Of a DNA stretch of 64,000 nucleotides, positions 36,501-47,630 are shown piece by piece. Position 1 is the stretch's first letter; each line of letters begins with the position of its first letter. The notes under the pieces are model-generated. The model searched no databases, was not told the DNA's origin, and saw only the letters and a program-made list of their open reading frames with translations. The position numbers and the translations under genes were made by a program. The stretch is from Hysterangium stoloniferum (taxonomy: Eukaryota > Basidiomycota > Agaricomycetes > Hysterangiales > Hysterangiaceae), in the NCBI GenBank assembly GCA_015178975.1, contig WHVD01000002.1, positions 1,798,001-1,862,000 of the forward strand, given 5' to 3'.

Positions 36501-37524
36501 AGTTTGCAAGCCATTTCACTCGGGAATTATACCGGCTCCTTGGGATTCAACCAGCCTATTCCACAGCCTACCACCCCTCAAACTGATGGACAAACTGAAC
36601 GAGTCAACCAAGAGCTTGAGACATGTACGGATTTTTGTGAATCAGTGCCAATCAGACTGGGTTGACCTTCTCCCACTTGCAGAATTTCAATACAACAACC
36701 ATATCCATGCATCTACACAACAGACACCATTCATGTTAGACTGTGGATGTCATCCATGAATGGGTTTTGAACCAAATATTCAATCCAGCAAGGTGGATTC
36801 GGCAAACAATTTTCGAGATTGAATGGCTGAAACTCTTGAGGAGGCAAAAGCAGCATTGGCTAAAGCAAAGGACGAGATGACAAAGTACTACAACCGTCGG
36901 CAAACCCCAGCACCAAACTTCAAGGCAGGAGACCAAGTTTTCCTAGATGCCAGTGATATTCAAATGGCCCAACCCTCAAAGAAGCTTTCACACCTTCGGT
37001 TAGGGCCATTCAATATACTTGAACAGGTCTCACCAATTGCCTATAGGTTGGAACTGCCCAAGTCAATGAATAGACTCCACCCAGTATTCAATGTGGTGAA
37101 ACTGACACCAAAAATTGAGGATCCAATCATTGGCTGCCATTCTCAACCACCACCAGATCCAATAGTAGTGGAAGGAGAGGTGGAGTATGAAGTTGAGAAG
37201 GTATTGGATAGTAGATGGAGATATGGGCGAATTGAATACCTCATAAAATGGCAAGGCTTTGGCATGGAACATAATAGCTGGGAACCAGGATATATGGTAT
37301 TCGCTCCCACTCTGACAGCAGACTTCCACACACGACATCCAGAGGCAGTAACAACTCAGGGCCCTATTCGAGGATCAAGACAACCTCAAAACACCATAGT
37401 ACGAGTGACCCAGATTCCAGAGTTTCGAAAGGTCAAGCCTGGACTTTATTGGCAGCAACAGCATGTCGGGACGCCATATCTTAAAAGGGGGGGTGATGTC
37501 AGGGGACAATCTCAAGTTTTCTAA
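33515..37524 (+). pseudogene. pol of E6 (protease, RT, RNase H, integrase, chromodomain)
   Basis: Domains follow in order. A retropepsin-like site LVDCGATGLF lies at about 33,790. Reverse transcriptase has FFIKKKDGSLQLVQDY and the catalytic YLDDILIF at about 34,985. RNase H has EVDSSDYATGAVL and TDHKNLKYF. Integrase has the zinc-binding HDSRVAGHAGQWKT...CDTCICTK, the SVDFIVDLP and ISDRGSQF aspartates, and FQYNNHIHAST. A chromodomain, YEVEKVLDSRWRYGRIEYL, is near 37,185-37,280. Stops at 33,776, 34,331, 34,352, 35,255, 35,684, 35,741, 35,858, 36,287, 36,757 and 36,821 (approximate) are all TGA. Two frame changes occur near 36,575 and 36,620. HHxPGCSMGK, where HHRPGRSMGK is usual, shows a further Arg-to-Cys C-to-T change. 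Confidence 0.9.
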
Positions 37525-37798
37525 ATTCATCCCTGACCTTCCTTAATATAGTCTCATAAGTCAAGGATAAGAGTACTTTGTTTTTATCACATTTTCAAAC
37601 TCAGCTGCACCTTTAGTTAGTCACTCGCTAGCCGAGGATTCCTTAGACTTTTCTCTTCGGATTCCCTCTGCTAGGTAAGTAATAATGTACATTGTATGTA
37701 TATAATAGATAGGTATAAAACTTACTTCGGATTCCCTCTGCTAGTGCCCCAACTCAGTCATAGTGCGAGTCAGTGTGGTCTAGAGAGTCACCCTTACA
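37497..37798 (+). repeat. 3' LTR of E6
   Basis: 302 bp, nearly identical to the 5' copy; the few differences seen are transitions. It follows AAAAGGGGGGGTGA. Confidence 0.9.
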
Positions 37799-38539
37799 CG
37801 GAGTCCGAATCGTGACAGGTCATTTGACTAAAATGGGAATGGGGCTTGGTTAGAGAGGTGATGGGTTTTCTGAATGGGGTCCGGTGACTGACATGCGGGA
37901 CGAGGTCAGAAATAGACAGAGACAGAGTCTGGTGAGTATTCCGGTGACTGAAACACAATGTAACGAAGATGAACATAGATGAGTCTGACATACAGAGTCC
38001 GGTGGGAATTCTGGTGAACTGATAATGGGTGCATATAGGGCGCAGGTGCGTATAAGTTAGTGCCCAGAGTCCGGTGGGATTTCCGGTCATAACACAGGTT
38101 CTATGCTCTGTTAGAGGGGTTGTGGGAGTCTGGTCAGAGTCCAGTGACTGGTCTGTGAGATACAGAGTGTCAGGTATAAGCAGGTTGATGTCTGGGTCCA
38201 GTGAAGTCCAAGGACTGGTGTATATGACACAGTGGCAGATATGGACAGGTTGATGTGCAGGTCTGGTGACAGCTGGTGCATACATATAGGGTGACATGCA
38301 GGTCCCAGGAGTCCGGTTGGAGTCTGTGTCAGGGGATGACTGAGAACATGTAAAGAAGTCACATGTCAAAGGGTGGAGTCCGATGGATTCTGGGTCATAA
38401 CAGAGTGCATACAGAGAGTTGGGCATAAACAAGTTGATGTGCGGGCTCCAGCGGGAACTCCAGTTGTAACTATACAATATAGAGGGTTGGGAGCATGTAG
38501 TGGGAACCCCGAGGCTGGTGGCCTTTCCGGTTCCTGACA

Positions 38540-38655
38540 TTAGGAATGGAATGGAGTGGAGTGGAGTCTGAAATGTGACAGGTTGTTAGACCATAACAGG
38601 AATGGGGCAGGAGTGGAGTCTGAAATGTGACAGGTCATTTGACCATAATGGGAAT
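38540..38655 (-). repeat. continuation of the LTR1-related copy from 19,863-20,362
   Basis: After TTAGG (38,540-38,544) the sequence carries on from the left-hand piece, with GGAATGGAGTGGAGTGGAGT and two GTGACAGGT motifs, until GGAAT at 38,651-38,655. There a reverse LTR3 copy begins. Confidence 0.65.
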
Positions 38656-38882
38656 TGTAATGTATTTAGGGGTTTCTCTTAGATAGCTAAATGTATGCTA
38701 TAGTGTCACAGAGCTTCAACAATAAAATAAGCAAAGGTCCAGTAATTTAAATACTGATAGATTAATGAGCTGCACTATTAAGCTTAAACAACTCAAATCA
38801 ATGCTTATTTTGATTATTGAAAGGTTCAATAGAACACAATAGAACAATATATGACTCTTTTAGCAAATAAACAGTTATTCCT
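38656..38882 (-). repeat. LTR3 fragment (reverse), second copy
   Basis: It starts TGTAATGTATTTAGGGG like the copy at 19,333, and is cut at TTCCT (38,878-38,882) by an LTR1-related insertion. Confidence 0.75.
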
Positions 38883-40208
38883 TGTTAAGGTGTATACATG
38901 GTGTTACGACTGGAAATCCCGCCGGACTCCAGGCACTAACTTATACACACCCACACCCTATATGCACCCATTATCAGTTCACCAGAATTCCCACTGGACT
39001 CCGTATGTCAGACTCGTCTACGTTCATCTTCATTACGTTGTGTTTCAGTCACTGGAATACTCACCGGACTCCGTCTCTGTCTATTTCTGACCTCGTCCCA
39101 CGTGTCAGTCACTGGACCCCATTCAGAAAACCTGTCACCTCTCTAACCGAGCCACGTTCCCGCTTTAGTCAAATGACCTGTCATGATTCGGACTCTGCTC
39201 CCACTCCGTTTCCCGTTATGGTTTATGATTTGTCACTATTCGGACTCCGCTCCATTCCATCCCGTTCCTAACACCAATTTGGTGTTTACTATTCCTGTTT
39301 TATGTTTTGCTCATTTCGTTTCATTATTACTGGATTCAGTATGACATTTACTCCACGGTCTATTTAAACTGGCAGATGTTGTACATACAATCCAGTCAGA
39401 AAATAGGCTTAGATTCCCCCTAGTAATCTAATACATTTTCCACTCTAAAACCCTACTTGAATCACACCACTCACACTAGTCAGAGCCCACGGGCTCCGGC
39501 GCATCTATCTCTCTCACCACTCTCAACTCATGACCCACGACATCCGACCTACGACCCCTCGACCCACGACCCCCACCTGGACTCTCCAGTATTCCCATCT
39601 GCCTGTCTGAAATTGGACAACACGATCTAGCGAGGGTGCAGCCCATAAGCTGAAGCCAAGTCCTACCAGATATTCTGTGGGTTTCTCCGGAGACCCACCC
39701 TGTACGTATCCTAACACATGGAGGGTTCCCAGAGAAACCTGCAGGAAACCTGGTAGGACTTGGCTTCAGCTTATAGGCTGTGCCCTCACGAGATCGTGTT
39801 GTCCAATTTCAAATGGGCAGACAGGAATCCCAGGGAGTCTGGGCGGAGTTCGTGGGTCGAGAGGTTGGGGAGTCAAGATAAATAAGTCAGAGGTTGAGTG
39901 ATAGATGGGTCGGAGCCCATGGGCTCTGACTAGCAAGAGCGGTGTAATTCAAAGAGGAGTTTAGAGCGGAAAATGTACTAGATTACTGGGGAGAATCTAA
40001 GCTGATTTTCTAACTGGATTGTATGTACAACATCTGCCAGACTATATAGACTGTGGAATGAATGACATACCAAATCCAGTAATAATGAAAACAAAAATAA
40101 CAAACATAAAATGAGATAAGTAAACACCAAATTTGGTGTTAAGAATGGAACAGAATGGAGCGGAGTCCAAATCATGACAGGTCATGAAACCATAATGGGA
40201 AATGGAGC
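38883..40208 (-). repeat. LTR1-related copy (reverse), interrupted twice
   Basis: Its pieces are 38,883-38,901 and 39,722-40,208. It is split by a forward solo LTR1 and cut at GGAGC (40,204-40,208) by the start of E3. The remaining part would lie beyond the right edge of the window. Confidence 0.7.
38902..39716 (+). repeat. solo LTR1 (forward), 815 bp
   Basis: TGTTACGACTGG...GTATCCTAACA with target duplication CATGG at 38,897-38,901 and 39,717-39,721. It carries a TATTTAA-type box at about 39,361 and the conserved U5 block at about 39,632. Confidence 0.92.
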
Positions 40209-41460
40209 TGTGAGGTATCAGCTTTATCTCATAAAGTTATCTTAATTTTCTCTGAATTATAATATTTTCTTGAATTTATTGTATTTTTATTATATTCTAT
40301 TGTGAAATATAAGGCTTAGTTCCTTTTAACTTCGCATAATAATAGCATATATGAGCTCACATTATGCTATTATATCTTAGTTAATTTATTATAATTTTTA
40401 ACTAATTATTTATATTTTATTTACTTAGTTATTGCCTTTCGGCACATTGCTTGCTCCAATGTGCGCATTTTTGGAGTCACATGACATATTAGATAAGCCT
40501 CCGGTGTCGGGATATCACACAAGTCACGGATGTGACTACTCGAGTCATTATTTGATTCCGCCAACTCATCAATTGCTTCTGTCCTGGGACCGCGGCCTTG
40601 AACCTTCATGTTCAAGCCAAAGGTTGGAACCCTTGTCTCAGAGAGGGGAATCACATGGTAAATAAAGGGTAAAAAATAAGTAGAATATGAGGTCATTATG
40701 ACCTAAATAATGACCTCATAAAATAAATAAATGATTAAATATTTAGTTATCAAAATGTATATAAGGAGGGCCAAGTTTCCAATAAAATCAATCTATCTCA
40801 TATTTTACTGCACAGCTCAGAAGCTTATCTAATAATCCTAAGGACAATAATAGCCTTAGTCTGATACACTAACTGCAAGCACCTACACTTGCAGAATCTT
40901 GAATCTTTGTCAGCAACTCTTGAACTTAGCTAATCATCTAAATTTCCCCAGCCTCACAGCTACCCTTAGGCTTACTAAATACATAGTAAATATAAAATAA
41001 GTATCCTTACTGAAATACCTTCCAATACTAGATTATTCAAGGCCCACCCCTAAGTTTATTGAATTAATCAAGTACAAGCACTCAAATAATCCAACACAAA
41101 TTACTTTCTCTATTAATAAATTATTTAACACCTTGCTAAATAACTATTAATAGTTATAAATAAGCACACAAGAATCCGAAGCTTTATATCAAGTCTCTGC
41201 TAAGTTACTGTGCATATACACAGCTTCTAGCCCCTATTCTCAAGGAATAGTTCTTTTATTTGCTAAAAGAGTCATATATTGTTCTATTGAACCTTTTAAT
41301 AATCAAAATAAGCATTGATTTGAGTTGTTTAAGCTTAATAGCACAGCTCATTAATCTATCAATATTTAAATTACTGGACCTTTGCTTGTTTTATTGTTGA
41401 AGCTCTGTGACACTATAGCATATATTGAGCTATCTAAGAGAAACCCCTGAATACATTACA
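40209..41460 (+). repeat. 5' LTR of E3 (LTR3)
   Basis: About 1,252 bp, TGTGAGGTATC...TACATTACA, with TATATAAGG at 40,758-40,766. Its last 500 nt recur in reverse at 19,333 and 38,656. AGCTGTGAGG at 40,207 and CCTCACAGCT near 40,960 are inverted, so 40,209-40,967 might instead be a separate insertion. Confidence 0.65.
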
Positions 41461-41717
41461 AAAATTGGTGGATGCTCTGGGAAGATCTTGTTTCAATCTA
41501 TTGTTGCAGCAATCTTTCAGTAACCCACATATATTCTGGATCAAGGCTTTCATCCTGAATATTTCAAAATCAAATCAAGACTAAATCAAGTTTCTATCAA
41601 GCTACAAAGCTTTCTTCAAATCAAATCAATACACCTATTCCTCCATCGAATACTACTACTCTCTTACCACCTCACAGTATTCGATTTACCCTTAGTAGGA
41701 CTAGAAATAATTCTACT

Positions 41718-44009
41718 ATGTCAAAAACTCCCAGCATACAGCTACACCCAGAGAGATCAGTCTCTCCAGCACCAACCACTACTCCTTCACATTTCTGCCA
41801 TCTCAATGTTACCATTCCAGATACTCCAGTCCACAGTTTCTCTGCTACTCCATAAAAGCATCTATTGAGGAATGATAGAGCCAGACCAGGAGATCTTACT
41901 TACCTCTATCCAAGTACAGTGAGATTGAGGAGACTGTATGAGACAGCCTTTCCACACAAATCTAGGAGAGAACTAATTTTGAAACTTGGGAAGAGATATA
42001 TTCCAAACACAGAGAGTCTACCCTATATGCCTTTGCCCAAGCAGGCTGGAAAGGTAGTGGCTCATGCTCTCTATTTGTTAGAAGACCTACTGGGAGGAAT
42101 CCCTAGTGAGGAAAATAGAGAATTGCCATTAGAAGATGCTAGCTATCATTTAGATCCTGGATGTTATGAACTATTACAGGAGATACTTCAAGAGCATATT
42201 GATAAGGCAACTCCTATACTCACTTCAAGGTGCATACAAGTACCTAAACTACCCAAATGGGGACCAAATGATAATCCTAGAGAAGCATGGAATCAAGAAG
42301 ACTTTGAAGTTATCTCAGTCCTCTATCGTGAAGAGATTGAGAATACTCTGGCATATTTATATTTCCATAAGGCTCTAATTCCAATGGGTGAAACTGAAGT
42401 ACCTGAGCAAGAGGCTTCCCCAGCCCAGGTCGAGTCTGAGGGGATCAGCCAGATTCAGCTTCCTCCAGAAATAGAATCACCCTCAAAACCACCTAGTCAT
42501 GAACCAATAGGCATAATCCATTCAACTCCTAAAGAAATGACAAGTGAAGTAAAATTTGAATTACCTTCTGAAGGAGAAGAAATCGATTATAGCATTTTGA
42601 AGCATGAAACTAAAAAGGGAGTGCCTCTACATGAAGAACGAGGCTCCCAAGAGGCTAGAAAGCATATTTCTGAAGCTACAAGCAGTCCTCATTCAAGTGA
42701 TCACTCCCCTTATGATAATCTGCCTGCATATATGTCAGAATCTCGAAGATTATTAGAGTTATTACAAGATCCTCAAACTAGAAGGCCTCCTGAAAGGCAG
42801 GCTTCATTGCCTTATGTTACTACAGGTTTAGGAACTACAATTCCTCGGAAAGAGCCTGTCAGAGAACCTCTTGGGATGCATATACCTTATGATCCTGAGA
42901 GGGATAGGAGAACATCATATAGAAGACCTCATAGGTCAGGTTTATTTGGAGAATCAAACATCTCTCAAGGAGGAGGAGGTCCTCTTGGTGATGGAGATGA
43001 TGGATATAATGGTCCTAGTGGCCCTAGAAGATTTAATTCTATTTGGGGGCCACCCAAGCTACCTGATACTACAAGTGCTAAGAGCATACAAGAGGCTCAT
43101 TTTGATTTGAAACTGAAGCCGGAAATTATTCCCAAGTGGAATGGTGATCCAGACACTTTGTCCAAATGGATATTCAAGATCAATAATCTATCTGAATGAA
43201 GTAATTATATATTCCAACAGTTGGGACAATTAATCCCTCTCAGGCTTGAGAAGGAAGCCGACTTATGGTTCTGGTCATTACCAACAGATTACTGCCATGA
43301 GATTACAGTCTCTTGGAGTACCTTGAGAAGGGCTATTTGTGTTTATTACATGAATAGGTCTTGGCTTGACCAGCAGAAAAGTAGAGCTAATAAAGCAAAC
43401 TACCGGGAAGCAGGACACTCCACTGAATCTCCTACAACCTATTTCATTTGCAAAACAGAGCTTCTCAGCATGGTATACAGGCTTTTAGACTCTGAAACAA
43501 TCATGGAAGTGATGAATGGAGCTCCTGAGTTCTGGGCAGCCATTCTAGACACTCACCGGTATAGGAGTTTGAGAGAATTTCCAACTGCCATTAAGCATCA
43601 TGAGGAAGCTCTTCAAACCTCCTTTTTCACTTCATCTACTTCTTCTATAGACAGAAGATTGAAGCAACTTGAGCAGTCAATTCAAGAGCCTAAAGGCTCT
43701 GCCTCAAGACCTAACTGTTTCAGGTTTGCAAGATCCAATTTAATTGGTTGGAGTCCTAACATTGGGAAACCTCAGTTCCCAAGAGATGACTCAATTGTCT
43801 CTAAAGGGAATACTCTGGAATACAAGAAGGCTAGGCCTTGTCGGCATTGTGGCAGCCCAAAGCATTGGGACTATGACTGCAAGTACTCCAAAAAAATGCT
43901 CGGACAAATTTCATCAGCCAAACTGAAGAAGATATTCAAGCTCAAACAGAATATGATGACCTATATTACAATTGTAGTTCAGAGGAAGAGAGCTCTCAAG
44001 AAACTATAG
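41718..44009 (+). pseudogene. gag of E3
   Basis: ATG 41,718 opens a frame kept to 44,009 with stops TAA (about 41,853) and TGA (43,197). The N-terminal half is rich in Pro, Ser and Glu. The second half contains SKWIFKINNLSE, then FWSLPTDYCHEITVSWSTLR and a zinc knuckle CRHCGSPKHWDYDC at about 43,838-43,880. It forms the particle shell and binds RNA in the family. No intact product is expected. Confidence 0.8.
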
Positions 44010-44023
44010 AAGAATCAACTGAT

Positions 44024-46396
44024 TTGATTGAATTGAATTCAGAAGAGCTTTCCAACACAGAATCATCTCAAGCACTGAATATATGCACATCAGTTAACAT
44101 GGTTTCCACTTCAAATAACCAGTCTTCAGACCCTGAGTCGAGTCAGAGATTGAATCTGAAAGGAAGACCAGCATATATTCAGATAACATGGGAACTACTG
44201 TGCAGAAAAGGGCATCTGAGCAGAAATTACAGCAGAAAATGTTGAATGGAATCTTCATTGTCAAGAACTATATTATCAAACTAGCTAATTCCACCAAGAG
44301 GGATTTTCTTTGCCAAGACTGATGGCCAGGCCTCCCGGTTGTGCTTTCCTTGGAGCACAAGTGACTTCCACTCAAGGATGGCTTGGAAGTTATGGCAAAA
44401 GTCCTACAAATATTATAGTGGATTCTGGTGCAGATATTTCATTTATATCTCACTCTACATTATCTCAACTCGAAAATCCTCCAAAAATAAAAAATGGACA
44501 GAGAATCAATCTAATTCAAGTAACTGGAGCCTCTACAATATCCGGGTTTATTTCCTTGCCTATTTACTTTGATACAAGTGAAGGGCCAGTACAATTAATC
44601 ATTGAAGCTTATGTAGTCAAAGGAATGACTACTCCATTCATTATTGGAAATGATTTTGCAGACCAATATGCAATCTCAGTGATCCGAGGAGATGAAGGTT
44701 CAATTTTGAGCTTTGGCTCTAGTGGAAGGTCTATCAAAGTTCAAAATTCTATTGGACCTTTATTAAAAGATGAAAGAGGTGAAGCTTTTCAAGTTAATGT
44801 CACTCCAAAGCTCTCGGATCTTGCTGGAAAAATTAAGGCTCATAGGAAGAACAAAAAAATAAAGAAATCAGTTCAATCTAAGGAAACTGAGAATTCAGTG
44901 AGGTCTAGCATTGATATAACAATTTCTCCAGAGTCTATAAGTCCTACACCAGTGACCCTGTCCTTCCCAAAGGGATCTGATATAGCATATATAGAGAAGA
45001 TATTCTTATCTAACTGAGGAGACCAAGATTTCTATGCTACACCTGATTCTATCATTACTCGGAAAAATCCTCGGTTATATATTTCCAATTTCTCAAGTTT
45101 CCCAGTGCATATACATGAAGGCCAAATACTAGGCTACTCCCATAATCCAGAAACATGGTTAGATAGCCTGGAACATTTATACAATGAGCAACTATCCCAT
45201 CTAAGTGCTCATTCCTATTTGATCAAGAACATTGCTAGCCAACTTCTCAATCCGAAATATAATTCTATTGATCAGCCTGATACTCAAGGAGAATCAGAAG
45301 GTCGCCCAAAGCAGCAGAAACTCCTCCAGATGATATTGGCTCTGATAAATTCTTTGAAGAGATTAATATCAATAAGGATTTATCATTGGAGAAGAATCAA
45401 TTAAAGGCTATTTTATGGAAGAATCATTTTGCCTTTGGATTAGATGGAAGATTAGGCCACTATCCTGCCAAGGTGGAGATAAATCTAAGAGAAGGAACAA
45501 GAGAAATTTCCTGACCTCCATTCTTTGCCTCACCTAAGAATAGGGAGATTATTGATGAGCAGATGGATAAATGGGTCAAATTACAAGTTATTGAGCCTTC
45601 CAAAAGCCCTTGGGGTGCTCCTGCATCTATCATTTATCGGCAAGGAAAGCCCAGGATAAGTAATTCCAGATGAATTTCCACTGCCTTGGCAAGATGATAT
45701 ATTACAAGCATTAACTGGATCTCAGTGGTTATCTACACTAGATGCATTAGCCGGTTTTACTCAATTGGAAATGGCATCAAAAGATAAAGAGAAAACAGCT
45801 TTCAGAACACACAGAGGGCTTTATCAATTCTTGAGAATGCACTTTGGATTATTATTGGCCAAAAATGTCAAGAGATATCCTACAGTTCGTGAATACATGT
45901 GATATCTGTCAAAAATCCAAGATAGGAAGACATGCACCATATGGACTTTTACAGCCAATCCCAATACCAACTCAACCTTTTGAAGTTATTACTATGGGTT
46001 TTATTCCAGAGCTCCCCACAAGTGACAGCTTTGATAATATCCTAGTAGTAATTGATAAATTAACAAAGTATGGTATATTTATTCCATGCTATACTACAGA
46101 AAATGAGGAAGAAATTGGAAGGTTAATATTCAAGCATATAATCACTCAATATAGTCTCCCGAGACAGATTATATCTGATTGAGATCACAAATGGACAGGA
46201 AGATTTTGGGAGTCCATTTGCAAACAGCTGAATATTAAAAGAGCTTTGACTACAGCATATCATCCTCAAGCAGATGGTCAGACAGAGATAATGAATCAAA
46301 TATTAGAAGTCACTTTGCATGCATATATTGGACCAGAATGGGCCGATTGGGCTCCCTTATTGGATGGATTTGCATTATCTTACAATACAAGCATTC
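44024..46396 (+). pseudogene. pol of E3, 5' part (protease, RT fragment, integrase)
   Basis: A retropepsin motif NIIVDSGADISFISH lies at about 44,410 in a frame open from 44,310 to 45,017. A reverse transcriptase fragment, WVKLQVIEPSKSPWGAPASI and WLSTLDALAGFTQLEMASKD...FRTHRGLYQFLRMHFGL, ends at about 45,850. Integrase follows directly: YYWPKMSRDILQFVNTCDIC, then GFIPELPTSDSFDN and QADGQTEIMNQILE. The catalytic YxDD and all RNase H are absent. Stops are mostly TGA, for example IISD-TGA-DHKWTG near 46,180. The frame breaks off at YNTSI where E2 inserted. Confidence 0.85.
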
Positions 46397-47617
46397 TGTT
46401 ACGACCGTGTCGTAACCCATGTCGCAACCCGATGGTCTCTGAGAATACTACAGTCTATTGATGTTCCAAGTTATTGATCAAGTCATCATTTCGGCAACCT
46501 TCGGAATACCGACACTGACGTATACCTTCACAGCGATCAAACCTCATTTACGCCCTTGTCAAAATATACTTGTACCATCTGGTTATGCTTTGATACGTCC
46601 CCTTTCATTATGATCCGTTTTACTCCATGTTTCACATATGCCCATATATACCTGTAGCCCGTGGACTATTCCCTTTTCTCGTAATTCCGCTCTCAGCTAA
46701 ATCTCGGCTTCCGATCTTATCGTAACTTTCTGGTTTCTAGTCAAGTCTATTCGTCAAATAGTGTTTCCGCTCTTCCCTTAGTTAGTAGTTTCTAGATGCC
46801 GATAACTCATATATAAACCCACTGTAAATGTAGTTATTAGACAATCAGAATATCGACTTAGATCGACTTAGATACCCTCTAATTTCCGACTCCATTATCT
46901 ATTCACGACCACCACATTCCGACTCCATCCGATTTACGATTCAACCTACATTTACGACTTCAACCTCTAATCTCTGACTCTCAGTCTCCAACTCTCAGTC
47001 CCCGACACTCTCAGTCTCCAACTCTCAGTCTCTGACTCTCAGTCTCTGACTCTCAGTCTCTGACTCTCAGTCTCTGACTCTCAGTCTCTGACTCTCAGTC
47101 TCTGACTCTCAGTCTCTGACTCTCAGTCTCTGACTCTCAGTCTCTGACTCTCAGTCTCTGACTCTCAGTCTCTGACTCTCAGTCTCTGACTCTCAGTCTC
47201 TGACTCAGTCTCTGACTCTCAGTCTCTGACTCTCAGTCTCTGACTCTCAGTCTCTGACTCTCAGTCTCTGACTCTCAGTCTCTGACTCTCAGTCTCTGAC
47301 TCTCAGTCTCTGACTCTCAGTCTCTGACTCTCAGTCTCTGACTCTCAGTCTCTGACTCTCAGTCTCTGACTCTCAGTCTCTGACTCTCTCAGCCTCCGAC
47401 TCTTGGTCTCCAACCCCTCAACCCAACCCTCAACTTATCCTTCAGTTTCCAATCGGTAGTTTACCGAGAGGTTTACTTGACAGGACTAGTTTTCGCCCGC
47501 CCGAAATTTAAGGACAACTGACGGTAACTTGCGAGGGCGCAGCACATAAGCTGAAGCCAAGTCCTTCCGTTCGGTCCCTGTCGGCCAGCCGACATCTGTC
47601 AGTTTCTGCTCTTAACA
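46397..47617 (+). repeat. 5' LTR of E2 (LTR2), 1,221 bp
   Basis: TGTTACGACCGTG...GCTCTTAACA. TATATAA is at 46,810-46,816, and AATCAGAATAT (46,843-46,853) lies 33 nt after its first base, the likely transcript start. The conserved U5 block is at 47,531-47,565, 52 nt before the end. Confidence 0.92.
46972..47395. repeat. 12-bp minisatellite inside LTR2
   Basis: TCTGACTCTCAG is repeated roughly thirty times. The same array is short or different in other LTR2 copies (29,443-29,690; 50,570-50,815; 61,840-61,990) and absent at 6,057-6,777. It accounts for most of the length difference among them. Confidence 0.9.
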
Positions 47618-47619
47618 GT

Positions 47620-47630
47620 ATATTCTGATT
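47620..47630 (+). promoter_or_regulatory. putative self-primer binding site of E2
   Basis: ATATTCTGATT starts two nt after the 5' LTR and is the exact complement of AATCAGAATAT at 46,843-46,853. Confidence 0.7.

Larger units (their letters stand above)
31941..37798 (+). mobile_element. E6: Ty3/gypsy chromovirus-type element, decayed
   Basis: 5,858 bp with two 302-bp LTRs (31,941-32,242 and 37,497-37,798), TGTCAGGGGAC...CCTTACA. The flanks are TGGAG (31,936-31,940) and CGGAG (37,799-37,803), a duplication with one C-to-T change. The 3' polypurine tract is AAAAGGGGGGGTGA. Gag and pol lie in two frames, pol being -1 to gag. Bases 32,245-32,254, two nt after the 5' LTR, are complementary to 32,089-32,098 within it. 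Roughly fourteen in-frame stops, all TGA, and two frameshifts make it defective. Confidence 0.92.
21101..38094 (-). repeat. LTR1 solo LTR (reverse), split by elements E7 and E6
   Basis: Its pieces are 21,101-21,241, 31,558-31,940 and 37,804-38,094. Joined they give 815 bp from TGTTAGGATAC to GGTCATAACA, the length of other LTR1 copies. The target duplication CAGGT is at 21,096-21,100 and 38,095-38,099. Both interrupting elements have their own target duplications. Confidence 0.9.
20363..38539 (-). repeat. LTR5 solo LTR (reverse), interrupted by nested elements
   Basis: Its pieces are 20,363-21,100 and 38,100-38,539, about 1.18 kb in all, with ends TGTTAAGTTC and TTCCTGACA. The target duplication TTAGG is at 20,358-20,362 and 38,540-38,544. 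It has the layout of LTR1 but is strongly diverged. It keeps the shared GGACTTGGCTTCAGCTTATG block at 20,556-20,575. About 20,720-20,770 holds three copies of GGGAGTAACTTGTTC-like sequence. Confidence 0.8.

Noticed and set aside
31941-37798. TGA read as an amino acid (a variant genetic code)
   Set aside because: E1 gag-pol and most of the NLR use standard stops with no internal TGA. The TGA codons occur only in decayed copies, with other damage.
40209-40967. A separate inverted-repeat element with ends AGCTGTGAGG and CCTCACAGCT
   Set aside because: The span has an LTR layout with a TATA box and is followed by a primer site after 41,460. The flanks do not give a 5-bp duplication, so one long LTR is simpler, though not proven.
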